Shown here: one piece after another, positions 57,726 through 64,000 of the stretch | How positions within the stretch are numbered: the stretch's first letter is position 1 | How the letters are laid out: every line of letters begins with the position of its first letter | Source: Nonomuraea guangzhouensis | Lineage (GTDB): Bacteria; Actinomycetota; Actinomycetes; Streptosporangiales; Streptosporangiaceae | DNA length: 64,000 nt | Assembly (NCBI RefSeq): GCF_019396345.1 | Contig: NZ_JAHKRM010000003.1 | Coordinates: forward strand, 463,187 to 527,186 | Direction: 5' to 3' | Program-made: the position numbers and the translations under genes | Notes under the pieces: model-generated | Databases searched by the model: none | Told to the model about the DNA's origin: nothing | What the model saw: the letters and a program-made list of their open reading frames with translations, nothing else

Positions 57726-58985
57726 GTGTCTGATCTGGTGCGGCTGGACATGGGTGATCCCGGCGCGTCCGGACATGGTTCGGCCAGGCAGGGCGCGAGT
57801 GATCCCCTGGTGGACGACCCATCTGTCCCGTCTACTTGGCCCGGCCCCATAGGCCCCCGGGCTGATGGCTACACGGTCCCTGTCAGTAGGAGCGTGGGTA
57901 CGTCAGCTGTATCGATGCGGCCATCATTCTTTCGTCGAAGCCTCGCGTGGATTGTCGCGCTGGCACTTGTGGGAGCGTTAGCCGTCGCTGTGTGGCCTTC
58001 CTCGGATCTGCTGGGGCATCACGACGACCCTGTCGGGGCGATGGCGGTAGGGGAACTGGAAGGCCGACCGGTCGCCGTAAGCGCTGGTAGTGGCTACGAC
58101 GACACCACCTTACGGGTGTGGGACCTGACCACAGGCGATCCCATCGGCGAACCGATTGTCGCTCACCCGGTCGGTGTTGTAACGCTGGCGCTCGGGGAAG
58201 TGGCCGGCCGGCCGGTAGCTGTCACAGGCGGCTACGACGACGCTGTACGGATTTGGGATCTGACTACACGCGAACTCGTGGGCGAACCGATAAGGCTCAG
58301 TAACACCGACCGCGTCGATGCGGTGGCGGTCGGGGAGGTGAACGGCCGAGCCGTCGTCGTCGCTGCGGGAGGCTGGGGCGACGCCACCCACAAGTTACCT
58401 GTGCGGGTGTGGGACCTGGCGACGCATAAGCCTTTCGGCGAACCGATGGTCGGACACACCGACCTCGTCTTGACCGTGGCGCTTGGAGAGGTGAACGGCC
58501 GAGCAGTTGCCATCACCGGCAGCGTTGACGGTACGACACGCATATGGGATCTGGCCACCCGCAAGCAGATGGGCGATCCGATGGTCAGCGGTACCGGTGT
58601 CGGGGATGTCGCGCTCGGGCGGGTGGACGGCAGACAGGTGGCCATCTCCAGCGACGACGACAACATGCGAGTGTGGGACTTAACCACCCACCAACTCATC
58701 GGTGTACCGATACCGACAGGTCTCACCTATGGGGTCAGGACAGTGGTGGTTGGAGAGGTAAACGGCCGACCAGTCGTCCTCGCCGGTGGTGGTTACGACG
58801 AAGACGGCGGGGGTGCCGTGCAGGTTTGGGATCTCAGTACGCACGAACCGCTGGGCGGACGAATGAGATACACCAACTGGGTTGGGGACGTGGCGATCGG
58901 ACATGTGGATGGAAGAGTGGTCGCCGTCACCGGAGACGGTGACGGCGACGTGCGAATGCGGGACCTGAGTGGCCACACACAATGA
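57726..58985 (+). CDS. Membrane-anchored WD40-like beta-propeller protein
   Basis: A 419-residue protein from GTG 57726. A cytoplasmic N-terminal 70 residues lead to one transmembrane helix (SLAWIVALALVGALAVAVWP, about 71-90). About seven blades follow, each with the regular VAVGEVNGRxVxVxxG ... VRVWDLxTxxxxGEPM pattern. The repeats are very uniform, suggesting recent internal duplication. As with 18352-19743, no enzymatic domain is attached. Probably a sensor or scaffold outside or at the membrane. Located between scar copies B and C, hence likely imported cargo. Confidence 0.78.
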   Translation: MSDLVRLDMGDPGASGHGSARQGASDPLVDDPSVPSTWPGPIGPRADGYTVPVSRSVGTSAVSMRPSFFRRSLAWIVALALVGALAVAVWPSSDLLGHHDDPVGAMAVGELEGRPVAVSAGSGYDDTTLRVWDLTTGDPIGEPIVAHPVGVVTLALGEVAGRPVAVTGGYDDAVRIWDLTTRELVGEPIRLSNTDRVDAVAVGEVNGRAVVVAAGGWGDATHKLPVRVWDLATHKPFGEPMVGHTDLVLTVALGEVNGRAVAITGSVDGTTRIWDLATRKQMGDPMVSGTGVGDVALGRVDGRQVAISSDDDNMRVWDLTTHQLIGVPIPTGLTYGVRTVVVGEVNGRPVVLAGGGYDEDGGGAVQVWDLSTHEPLGGRMRYTNWVGDVAIGHVDGRVVAVTGDGDGDVRMRDLSGHTQ

Positions 58986-59042
58986 GCCAGTGTCGCCAGG
59001 GACGCGCCTCGGGTATCCGCGCATCGTGGATGCATTTATGGG

Positions 59043-59762
59043 TTAGCTATCCGGAAAGATCTGATCCATTGTCTCGGCACCCTCCAGCATTACGGGTCGG
59101 AGTTGCTTCCGGTATACGGTCTCGGTGACGCTGGTGTTGCGGTGGCCGACCAGGCGTGAGATGGCCTCGATAGGCATGCCGGAGTCAGAGAGCAGCGAGA
59201 CGAAGCTGTGCCTCATCTCGCGAGGTGTCCATTCCTTCGGGTCGAGGCCGGCCTACTTGAGAACTGCCCGGAACGAGCGGCGGGCGTTGTGCGAGTCCAA
59301 CTCGGTGCCGGCCTTGCAGGCGAACACGAGGTCGTTGTCCCGCCAGCGATCGCCTGCCGCCTTCTTGGCTATGGCCTGGCGTTCGCGGTGGAGCTTGAGG
59401 ACGTCCACGCAACGCTTCGGCATGGCCAGGGTGCGGCGGGACTTCTTGGTCTTGGTGTCGCCGCCCTCTCGGACGGAGCGCCAGACCATGATGGACGGTG
59501 GTGCGCTGTCCACGTTGACATCGAACCAGGTGAGCGCGCGTAGTTCCTCGGTACGAGCGCCCAGGAGCAGCGACAGGACGACGTAGGCGTGCAGGGCCGT
59601 GCCTTCGGATGCCTTGAGCACGGCCTCGGCCTGGTCGAGCGTCAGGGACTTGGACGGGCGGCCGCCCTTGCCCTTGGGGATCTCGCAGAGGAACACGACG
59701 CTGCGCAGGCCCCAAGACGCGCCAAGAATCACCGAGCGATCGGCTGGAAGGCGTCCCCCCAT
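59043..59762 (-). pseudogene. Tyrosine recombinase (integrase) C-terminal half with amber stop
   Basis: On the minus strand CEIPKGKGGRPSKSLTLDQA, LLLGARTEELRALTWFDV (catalytic Arg) and SRRTLAMPKRCVDVLKLHRE, then FRAVLK followed by TAG (59253-59255), then AGLDPKEWTPREMRHSFVSL, RLVGHRNTSVTETVYRKQLR (box II Arg, His, nucleophile Tyr) to TAA at 59043-59045. The catalytic half is whole except for the amber codon, but the N-terminal arm-binding domains are missing and replaced by unrelated sequence near 59720. A dead integrase of an actinomycete integrative element. Confidence 0.85.
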
Positions 59763-60280
59763 TCGTTGAGCAGTACGAATCCGGGTCGTGTCACCGTGTC
59801 CAGGAGCCGGCCCAGCACGTCCGCCGCCGACGGCAGGTCCAGCGTGAGCAGACCGGCCAACGACGCCCGGCAGGCATCAAGATCGATATCATCGCTGTGA
59901 TACTCACGCTCTCCTTCCGGGATCACTGATCGCATGGCCTCCAGCCCCACGGAGACATAGCCCAGGCAATCCCTCCAGTAGGGAACCCTCACAATCAACT
60001 GGATCACGTCTATCAGATCAGAGCCGATCAAACCCGCTTGGCCCTCGGAGTCGGCATACAGCACAGGCCGTTCCCCTGCCGCTTCCCCGCAGAGGAAGAA
60101 CGTCCCGCCCGCGCCATCACCGGCGACCGCCTCAAGGGCGTCGCCCGACTCCAGCCTCACCACCTCCAGGTGCTCGGTGCGCGAGACATCGAAGTCGAAC
60201 GGCCATACCAGCAACTCAGCGGCCGCTGGAGTACGGCGAATGAGGCTGAGAAGTGTGTTCGGATGAGCCACGGTGAGCAC
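59729..60280 (-). CDS. Hypothetical protein between integrase remnants
   Basis: About 183 residues from GTG 60280 (GTG 60271 alternative); codons further upstream lie inside scar copy C and are not part of the gene. LEVVRLESGDALEAVAGDGA, GGTFFLCGEA and RPVLYADSEGQAGLIGSDLI suggest a globular, acidic cytoplasmic protein of a kind I associate with SUKH/SMI1-like or immunity-type proteins, without firm assignment. It overlaps the 5' side of the integrase remnant, so its C-terminus may be altered by recombination. Confidence 0.5.
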   Translation of the reverse strand: MLTVAHPNTLLSLIRRTPAAAELLVWPFDFDVSRTEHLEVVRLESGDALEAVAGDGAGGTFFLCGEAAGERPVLYADSEGQAGLIGSDLIDVIQLIVRVPYWRDCLGYVSVGLEAMRSVIPEGEREYHSDDIDLDACRASLAGLLTLDLPSAADVLGRLLDTVTRPGFVLLNEWGDAFQPIAR

Positions 60281-60295
60281 CGTACAGCTTTCTGT

Positions 60296-60456
60296 CGGGA
60301 AACGATCACTCCCAGCCCGGGAAGCGAGCAACCACCCACTGGTTCATCGGCAGGTCAAGGCCACTCGTGAACACCCCAGCAGGATGTTGCAGGTGACAAG
60401 GGGTTTCGGAGTTGATCCGGAGCCCCTTTTCGCTTGTCTGGGAGTCGATGGGAGCC
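60296..60456 (+). repeat. Integration-scar repeat, copy C
   Basis: CGGGAAACGATCACT, CCCGGGAAGCGAGC, ACTCGTGAACACCCCAGCAGG, ATGTTGCAGGTGACAAGG, hairpin GGGGTTTCGGA-GTTGA-TCCGGAGCCCC followed by TTTTC, ending GGGAGCC. The last 94 bases (60363-60456) match copy D (61722-61815) with only a handful of differences. Confidence 0.85.
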
Positions 60457-60484
60457 AATCGGGGAGCCATCTCACTCGGACTCT

Positions 60485-60715
60485 CTACCCGTGTCGGCTG
60501 TCGCCGAAGATGGTGTTCATCGTTTGGGCACCTTCGGTGATCACCGGTCTGAGCTGGTGCCGGTAGACCGCTTCCGTGACGCTGGTGCCCGCGTGCCCGC
60601 GTGCCCGACGAGATCGGCGATGGTCTCGATGGGCACGCCCTGGTCACTCATGATGGAGGCGAACGAGTGCAGTTCGCGGGGACTCCAGGCGGTTCCGATC
60701 CCCGCCGCTGCCGAA
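60485..60715 (-). pseudogene. Tyrosine recombinase fragment 3 (C-terminus)
   Basis: Minus strand: GTAWSPRELHSFASIMSDQG, VPIETIADLVGHAG, then TSVTEAVYRHQLRPVITEGA to TAG at 60485-60487. The catalytic box II Arg seen as PREMRHSF in the 59-kb copy is deleted here (PRELHSF). An 8-base tandem repeat, GTGCCCGC on the plus strand at about 60580-60606, shifts the frame between His and Tyr motifs. Only the last 75 residues remain. Confidence 0.75.
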
Positions 60716-60751
60716 GTGCTCGAGCCGCCGGCCTGGGCACGCTCGGCAGGC

Positions 60752-60782
60752 TTGACCTTGTTGCAAGGACAGGCACTTTACT
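60752..60782 (+). promoter_or_regulatory. MerR-type promoter with 19-bp spacer
   Basis: A -35 TTGACC (60752-60757) and -10 TTTACT (60777-60782) are separated by 19 bases, the long spacing typical of MerR-controlled promoters. The spacer holds CCTTG-TTG-CAAGG (60756-60768). The -10 ends 7 bases before ATG 60790, so the transcript is probably leaderless. Confidence 0.72.
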
Positions 60783-60789
60783 GGTCGCC

Positions 60790-61548
60790 ATGATGCAGAT
60801 AGGCGAACTTGCCAAGCTGGCAGGCGTGACCACGCAGACCATACGCCATTACCACCGGATCGGGCTGCTTCCCGAGCCGCAGCGCACTTCCGGTGGCTAT
60901 CGGAGCTATGGCATGAGCGCGTTGAGTTGCCTGCTCCAGATTCGCAAGCTCACCGCACTTGGCCTTGCTCTCAGCGAGGTCGCCGACGCCCTGGCGGACA
61001 CGGGCGGGGTCGATATCCGGGAAATGCTGATCGAGTTGGATACCACGCTGGCCGCCGACGAGTCCGAAATCCAGCGCCGCCGTGTCGCGATTGCGCACCT
61101 CCTGGAACACGGGCACGATCCGACGCTGTCCCCAGACCTCGCCGCGGCCATCCGTGGTCTCGATCTGTCCCAGCACGACATCGATATCCTCCGAGCGGCG
61201 GAGGTGGCGTTGCCGGAGGATGTGGACTATCTCTCCGGCTTCGGGCAGGAATCGCCGTGGCGGGACTGGAGCTTCAAGCTGGCCGTGCTGGTGGACGCCG
61301 AAGCAAACGATCCCCGTATCGAAGAGATCGCGCGCGAGCTTTACGCGATGCTGCCGGGCTTGCTGCCCACGCATGTCCCCGCCGAGCCCTCGGCGGATCA
61401 GATGGCTACCGTCGCCTCCAGGGCACGGTTCGGGCAGATGATGTTGGCGGACGTGAGCCCTGGCCAGCGGCGAGTTCTGGAACTCCTTGTCGAGTACGGC
61501 CGTCGAGAGCCGGAGAAGTGGGGACACATGATCGTCGATCTTGAATAG
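60790..61548 (+). CDS. MerR-family transcriptional regulator
   Basis: A 252-residue protein starting MMQIGELAKLAGVTTQTIRH, the MerR winged helix (IGLLPEPQRTSGGYRSYG follows). A dimerisation helix (ELDTTLAADESEIQRRRVAI) leads into a C-terminal effector domain of about 130 residues with no metal-binding cysteines (LDLSQHDIDILRAAEVALPE), so a small-molecule or drug sensor is more likely than a metal sensor. Its own promoter has the MerR 19-bp spacer. The gene lies between scar copies C and D, so it is likely cargo. Confidence 0.85.
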   Translation: MMQIGELAKLAGVTTQTIRHYHRIGLLPEPQRTSGGYRSYGMSALSCLLQIRKLTALGLALSEVADALADTGGVDIREMLIELDTTLAADESEIQRRRVAIAHLLEHGHDPTLSPDLAAAIRGLDLSQHDIDILRAAEVALPEDVDYLSGFGQESPWRDWSFKLAVLVDAEANDPRIEEIARELYAMLPGLLPTHVPAEPSADQMATVASRARFGQMMLADVSPGQRRVLELLVEYGRREPEKWGHMIVDLE

Positions 61549-61655
61549 CTAAGGCGAGGAATGGCCGCGTGTGGTCCCTATGGCATGCGCAGGCTATGAC
61601 TGCAGGCGCCTGAACAGATCTCGGCGGACAAAAGAGGCACACAACGTGGCGAAAC

Positions 61656-61815
61656 CGGGAAACGATCACTCGCTACCCGGGAAGCGATCTTTGGGATGTT
61701 TTTCGGCCGCAGGTCAGGCGCACTCGTGAACACCCCACCAGGATGTTGCAGGTGACAAGGGGTTTCGGAGTTGATCCGGAGCCCCTTTTCCCTTGCCTGG
61801 GAGTCGGTGGGAGCC
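61656..61815 (+). repeat. Integration-scar repeat, copy D
   Basis: Same block order as copy C: CGGGAAACGATCACT, CCCGGGAAGCGATC, ACTCGTGAACACCCCACCAGG, ATGTTGCAGGTGACAAGG, terminator hairpin, GGGAGCC. It is followed by ATGGGTACGCCCTGGTCACT, the complement of an integrase MSDQGVP segment, showing the same integrase neighbour has been almost entirely lost. The remaining 61549-61655 and 61836-61924 hold no supported gene. Confidence 0.85.
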
Positions 61816-61924
61816 ATGGGTACGCCCTGGTCACTCATGAGCCCAGGACGGCGGTGGAGGGCGTCGTACGGGCCCTGAGGTTGGCAGCCGCCGCCCTCGC
61901 GGCTCCAGCGGCTGCCTGATGCCG

Positions 61925-62794
61925 TCAGTCGCTGCCGCGCCCCAGCGGCCCGAAGGCGACGTCCTTCTCCTGCCGCAGCACCTTCCCGTCGGTCCCGTAC
62001 GCCGTCACCGTGACGGGCGGCGAGTCCAGGATCGTGGCTTCCTCATTCTTAGGGTCTTCGGGGTCGCGCACCAGCTTCCCGATGATCCGTACGATGAAGA
62101 ACCCGTTGGCGATCTGCGCCGACGTACGCCGCCCGTCCGCCCAGTCGACCTCGACCCGCCGCACGGCGTCGCTGGCCCGCCCGGTGACGACCCGGTACAC
62201 GTCGTCCTTCTGGATCTGCTGCTTGCCGACGGTGTACGAATGCGTGTGGCTGGTGTACGCGTCCACCTGAAGATCACCGGAGAACCCGGCTAGATCCCCG
62301 GGCGGCTTGAACCCCCAGTAGGTGAAGACCGCGCGCTCCGCCATGTCCTTCTGATCGGTCGGCGTGCAGAGCACGAAACCGGCGTCACTGCCCACCAGGG
62401 CAGTGGTTCCGCCCGTGTCTCGGGACTCCACCAGCACTCGGAAGTCGTCAGCCGCCCCGTGCTCGGCGATCCGCCGGTTCCCGTCCATGTTGTGGACGGG
62501 CCCGCCCTGGGGCATGCACGTGCGTACGAGCTGCAACTGCTCGGGGGTGTTGTCCGGCAGAGCCGCCACACGGGCCGCGGCGTCCGGTCCGGGGGTGTTC
62601 GAGGAGGGCAGGACCACCGCCGCGATTACCGTGGCGGCCACCGTGGCGGCCACCGCCGTGAGCCCGGCGACCGACCACGCCCGGCGCCGGCGCCGGGCGA
62701 GAGTCCGCGTGGCATAAGCCAGCGGGTCCACGGGGGTGGCTTCGCCGGCCATCAGGCGCAGCTCTTCGGCGATCCGCCGTTCGTCGATGGTCAC
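61925..62794 (-). CDS. Membrane-anchored partner of SigE-family sigma factor
   Basis: A 289-residue protein overlapping the sigma gene by four bases. A cytoplasmic N-terminus (residues 1-40; DERRIAEELRLMAGEATPVD, RTLARRRRR) precedes one transmembrane helix (AGLTAVAATVAATVIAAVVL, about 43-62), and an extracytoplasmic domain of about 220 residues follows with one pair of cysteines. There is no zinc anti-sigma HxxxCxxC motif, so it is an anti-sigma-like partner by position rather than by motif. Co-transcription with the sigma gene is near certain. Confidence 0.75.
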   Translation of the reverse strand: MTIDERRIAEELRLMAGEATPVDPLAYATRTLARRRRRAWSVAGLTAVAATVAATVIAAVVLPSSNTPGPDAAARVAALPDNTPEQLQLVRTCMPQGGPVHNMDGNRRIAEHGAADDFRVLVESRDTGGTTALVGSDAGFVLCTPTDQKDMAERAVFTYWGFKPPGDLAGFSGDLQVDAYTSHTHSYTVGKQQIQKDDVYRVVTGRASDAVRRVEVDWADGRRTSAQIANGFFIVRIIGKLVRDPEDPKNEEATILDSPPVTVTAYGTDGKVLRQEKDVAFGPLGRGSD

Positions 62795-63297
62795 TGCAGG
62801 CCCTCCAGGATGACGGTCTCGCCGACCAGCTTGCGCAGGCGGGCGACGGCTTGATGGGTTTGGCTGCGTACGGTGCCCACCGAGCAGCCCATGACCTTGG
62901 CGACCTCGGACTCCGAGAGGTCTTCGTAATAGCGCAGCACCAGCACCGCTCGTTTGCGCGCGGGCAGGACCCGTAACGCCTTGGCCAGCGTGATGCGGGT
63001 CTCCACCTCGGAGGTGTGGTCGGCCACGCCGTGATCGGGAAGCGCTTCGAGCACGCGTTCACGACCCCAGCGCGGGCTGCGCCATCGTCCGACCTGTTCG
63101 TGGTAAATGACCCGGCGCACGTACGCCTCCGGGTTGTCTCGGATACGCCGCCAGTGGGCGGCTGTCTTGGCCAGCGCCGTCTGCAGCAGGTCCTCGGCGG
63201 CGTGCTGGTCGTTGGTCAGGACGTAGGCGAGCCTGATCAAGCTGTCGGATCGGCTGGCGACGAACTCGGTGAAGTCGCGCTGATGGTCAGGGTGCAA
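62791..63297 (-). CDS. SigE-family ECF RNA polymerase sigma factor
   Basis: A 168-residue sigma-70-family protein. Region 2 (DFTEFVASRSDSLIRLAYVL, AAEDLLQTALAKTAAHWRRI) and region 4 (LPARKRAVLVLRYYEDLSES, EVAKVMGCSVGTVRSQTHQA) are complete, of the actinobacterial SigE/SACE subgroup. It starts at ATG 63297 and overlaps the downstream membrane-protein gene by ATGA. It directs stress- or development-specific transcription. Confidence 0.92.
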   Translation of the reverse strand: MHPDHQRDFTEFVASRSDSLIRLAYVLTNDQHAAEDLLQTALAKTAAHWRRIRDNPEAYVRRVIYHEQVGRWRSPRWGRERVLEALPDHGVADHTSEVETRITLAKALRVLPARKRAVLVLRYYEDLSESEVAKVMGCSVGTVRSQTHQAVARLRKLVGETVILEGLQ

Positions 63298-63430
63298 GGG
63301 CTCTCCTCGTGTCTCGCACCATTAGATGTAGGAGGGCTGACGGATCTATGGTGCGAGTCAGCCGGCACCGCAGGGCGCCGCCGATGCCCTGGAGGCGGCG
63401 GTCAGTAAGTGCCCGTGTACAAAATGATCG

Positions 63431-63700
63431 TCAGGGCTGCGGGGGAGAGGCGGATCGCGCGAGCCGTCGTCCCATGAGAATGATCATCGCCCACGGGACC
63501 ATGGCCTCGTGGCGTTCGGATAACCGTTCATGGTCACGTACGCACCGCCTGCGCTGGGAAATCCACGAGAGTGTTCTCTCCACCACCCACCTGCGAGGAA
63601 GGACCACGAAGCCGCTGACGTCGTCGCTGCGCTTGACGATTTCCAGGGTGAGCTGGACGATCGGGCACCGGATCCAGAAGAGGGAAGGTATGAGCTCTGA
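63431..63700 (-). pseudogene. IS5-family transposase C-terminal fragment
   Basis: On the minus strand [39 protein letters not shown] and [20 protein letters not shown] end an IS5-type DDE transposase. RWVVERT includes the catalytic Glu. The upstream part of the transposase is missing beyond about 63700, where sequence changes. Region 63298-63430 before it has no gene. Confidence 0.78.
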
Positions 63701-63831
63701 GTGGCAAACCGAGGGGTACGTCTTCCGCTCAGGCGGGGGGTGTTCCGTACTGGTTGCGTCCACGGGAGTGGTGTACGAGTTTGGCCTGGCCATAAGCGTG
63801 GCGTCGTGAAATGACGACGGCCATCGCGTGA

Positions 63832-63862
63832 TCCTTCGAGTAGCAAGATCAAGATCGAAGGA
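63832..63862. repeat. Inverted repeat upstream of IS256-type transposase
   Basis: TCCTTCGA (63832-63839) pairs with TCGAAGGA (63855-63862). The right arm contains the transposase ribosome site GAAGGAGAT, so the hairpin could restrict transposase translation. It may be near the element's terminal inverted repeat. Confidence 0.5.
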
Positions 63863-63888
63863 GATCCGGCGATGCCGCAGACAACAGT

Positions 63889-64000
63889 GTGACGCCCGCG
63901 CAGTGGCTGGCACGGCAGATCGAGACCGACGACCCCGACATGTTGCGATCCATGGTGAAGACCATGGCCGAAGCGTTGATGTCGGCCGAGGCCGACAACC
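63889..64000 (+). CDS. IS256 (Mutator)-family transposase, start only, runs off the window
   Basis: The frame from GTG 63889 reads [20 protein letters not shown] then [16 protein letters not shown], the conserved N-terminus of IS256-type transposases. A better-placed ATG at 63872 (MPQTTV) after GAAGGAGAT stops at TGA after six codons; removing two bases (TG) there would join it in frame as MPQTTVTPAQW. So either translation starts at the GTG or this copy has a 2-bp insertion at its 5' end. The rest of the gene is outside the window. Confidence 0.75.
   Translation, partial: MTPAQWLARQIETDDPDMLRSMVKTMAEALMSAEADN

Noticed and set aside
59253..59255. TAG read as a recoding site (pyrrolysine or readthrough) in the integrase
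   Set aside because: Other fragments at this locus are also decayed and the N-terminal half is absent; simple loss of function is more economical.
1..64000. CRISPR array or rRNA genes
   Set aside because: No regularly spaced repeats of 25-40 bases and no recognisable rRNA sequence were found; the four scar repeats are irregular and 1-5 kb apart.

Overview
The window is uniformly GC-rich, has many GTG starts and 4-bp ATGA/GTGA gene overlaps, and carries typical actinobacterial families: a SARP/AfsR regulator, SigE-type ECF sigma, PucR, XRE-MmyB, SepX and a Ruc-type FmdB protein. It comes from a filamentous actinomycete; Streptosporangiaceae-like is my inference from overall character, not proven. 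No rRNA and no CRISPR array are visible. Two tRNA genes are present: tRNA-Arg(CCU) at 36012-36087 (minus) and tRNA-Ala(CGC) at 49453-49529.

Layout. 1-2.6 kb: an edge-truncated nucleoside-phosphorylase-like protein and two decayed genes, including an AraC regulator whose DNA-binding domain has been excised. 2.6-9.7 kb: a secreted beta-propeller/PKD protein, an MFS exporter, an XRE regulator divergent from an FMN reductase/DsbA pair, and a CorA transporter with a coupled micro-membrane protein. 9.7-11.5 kb: an rtcB-prfH RNA-repair/ribosome-rescue operon. 11.7-16.3 kb: a membrane M48 protease with a coupled small partner, and a secreted zinc peptidase. 16.5-19.7 kb: an XRE-cupin regulator divergent from a BenE transporter, then a membrane-anchored WD40 protein.

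19.8-29.5 kb: a seven-gene minus-strand catabolic operon (two fumarylacetoacetase-fold enzymes, cyclase, FAD monooxygenase, ACMSD-type amidohydrolase, extradiol dioxygenase, SDR) with a divergent LysR regulator and an MFS transporter. It looks like a hydroxylation/decarboxylation/meta-cleavage route for an aromatic acid. 29.5-36 kb: accessory DNA with hairpins, an IS701 relic, an unknown 536-aa protein, a truncated globin, a TetR stub with two strong operators, and a copy of the 3' half of tRNA-Arg, suggesting a small integrated remnant.

36-49.5 kb: conserved chromosomal core with VanY, MscL, SAF-domain protein, MtnP, a DHA2 transporter fused to a winged helix, a Ruc-like zinc ribbon protein, a K+/H+ antiporter, 5-formyl-THF cyclo-ligase, GalU, a Glp/MoeA gephyrin-like protein, MoaC, MogA, RimJ-like acetyltransferase and SepX/GlpR. 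Its gene content and order recall the mycobacterial mscL-ruc-fthC-galU-moeA1-rimJ-glpR neighbourhood, which links molybdopterin-type enzymes to the divisome.

49.5-62 kb: the region after tRNA-Ala looks like a repeated integration site. Four related 90-190 bp sequences (52.6, 57.4, 60.3, 61.7 kb), three broken tyrosine-recombinase fragments, two genes truncated head-to-head at one junction, and assorted cargo (SARP regulator, RibD-like reductase, TM-WD40 protein, MerR regulator) are strung together. 61.9-64 kb: a SigE-family sigma factor with its membrane partner, then an IS5-family transposase relic beside the start of an IS256-family transposase.
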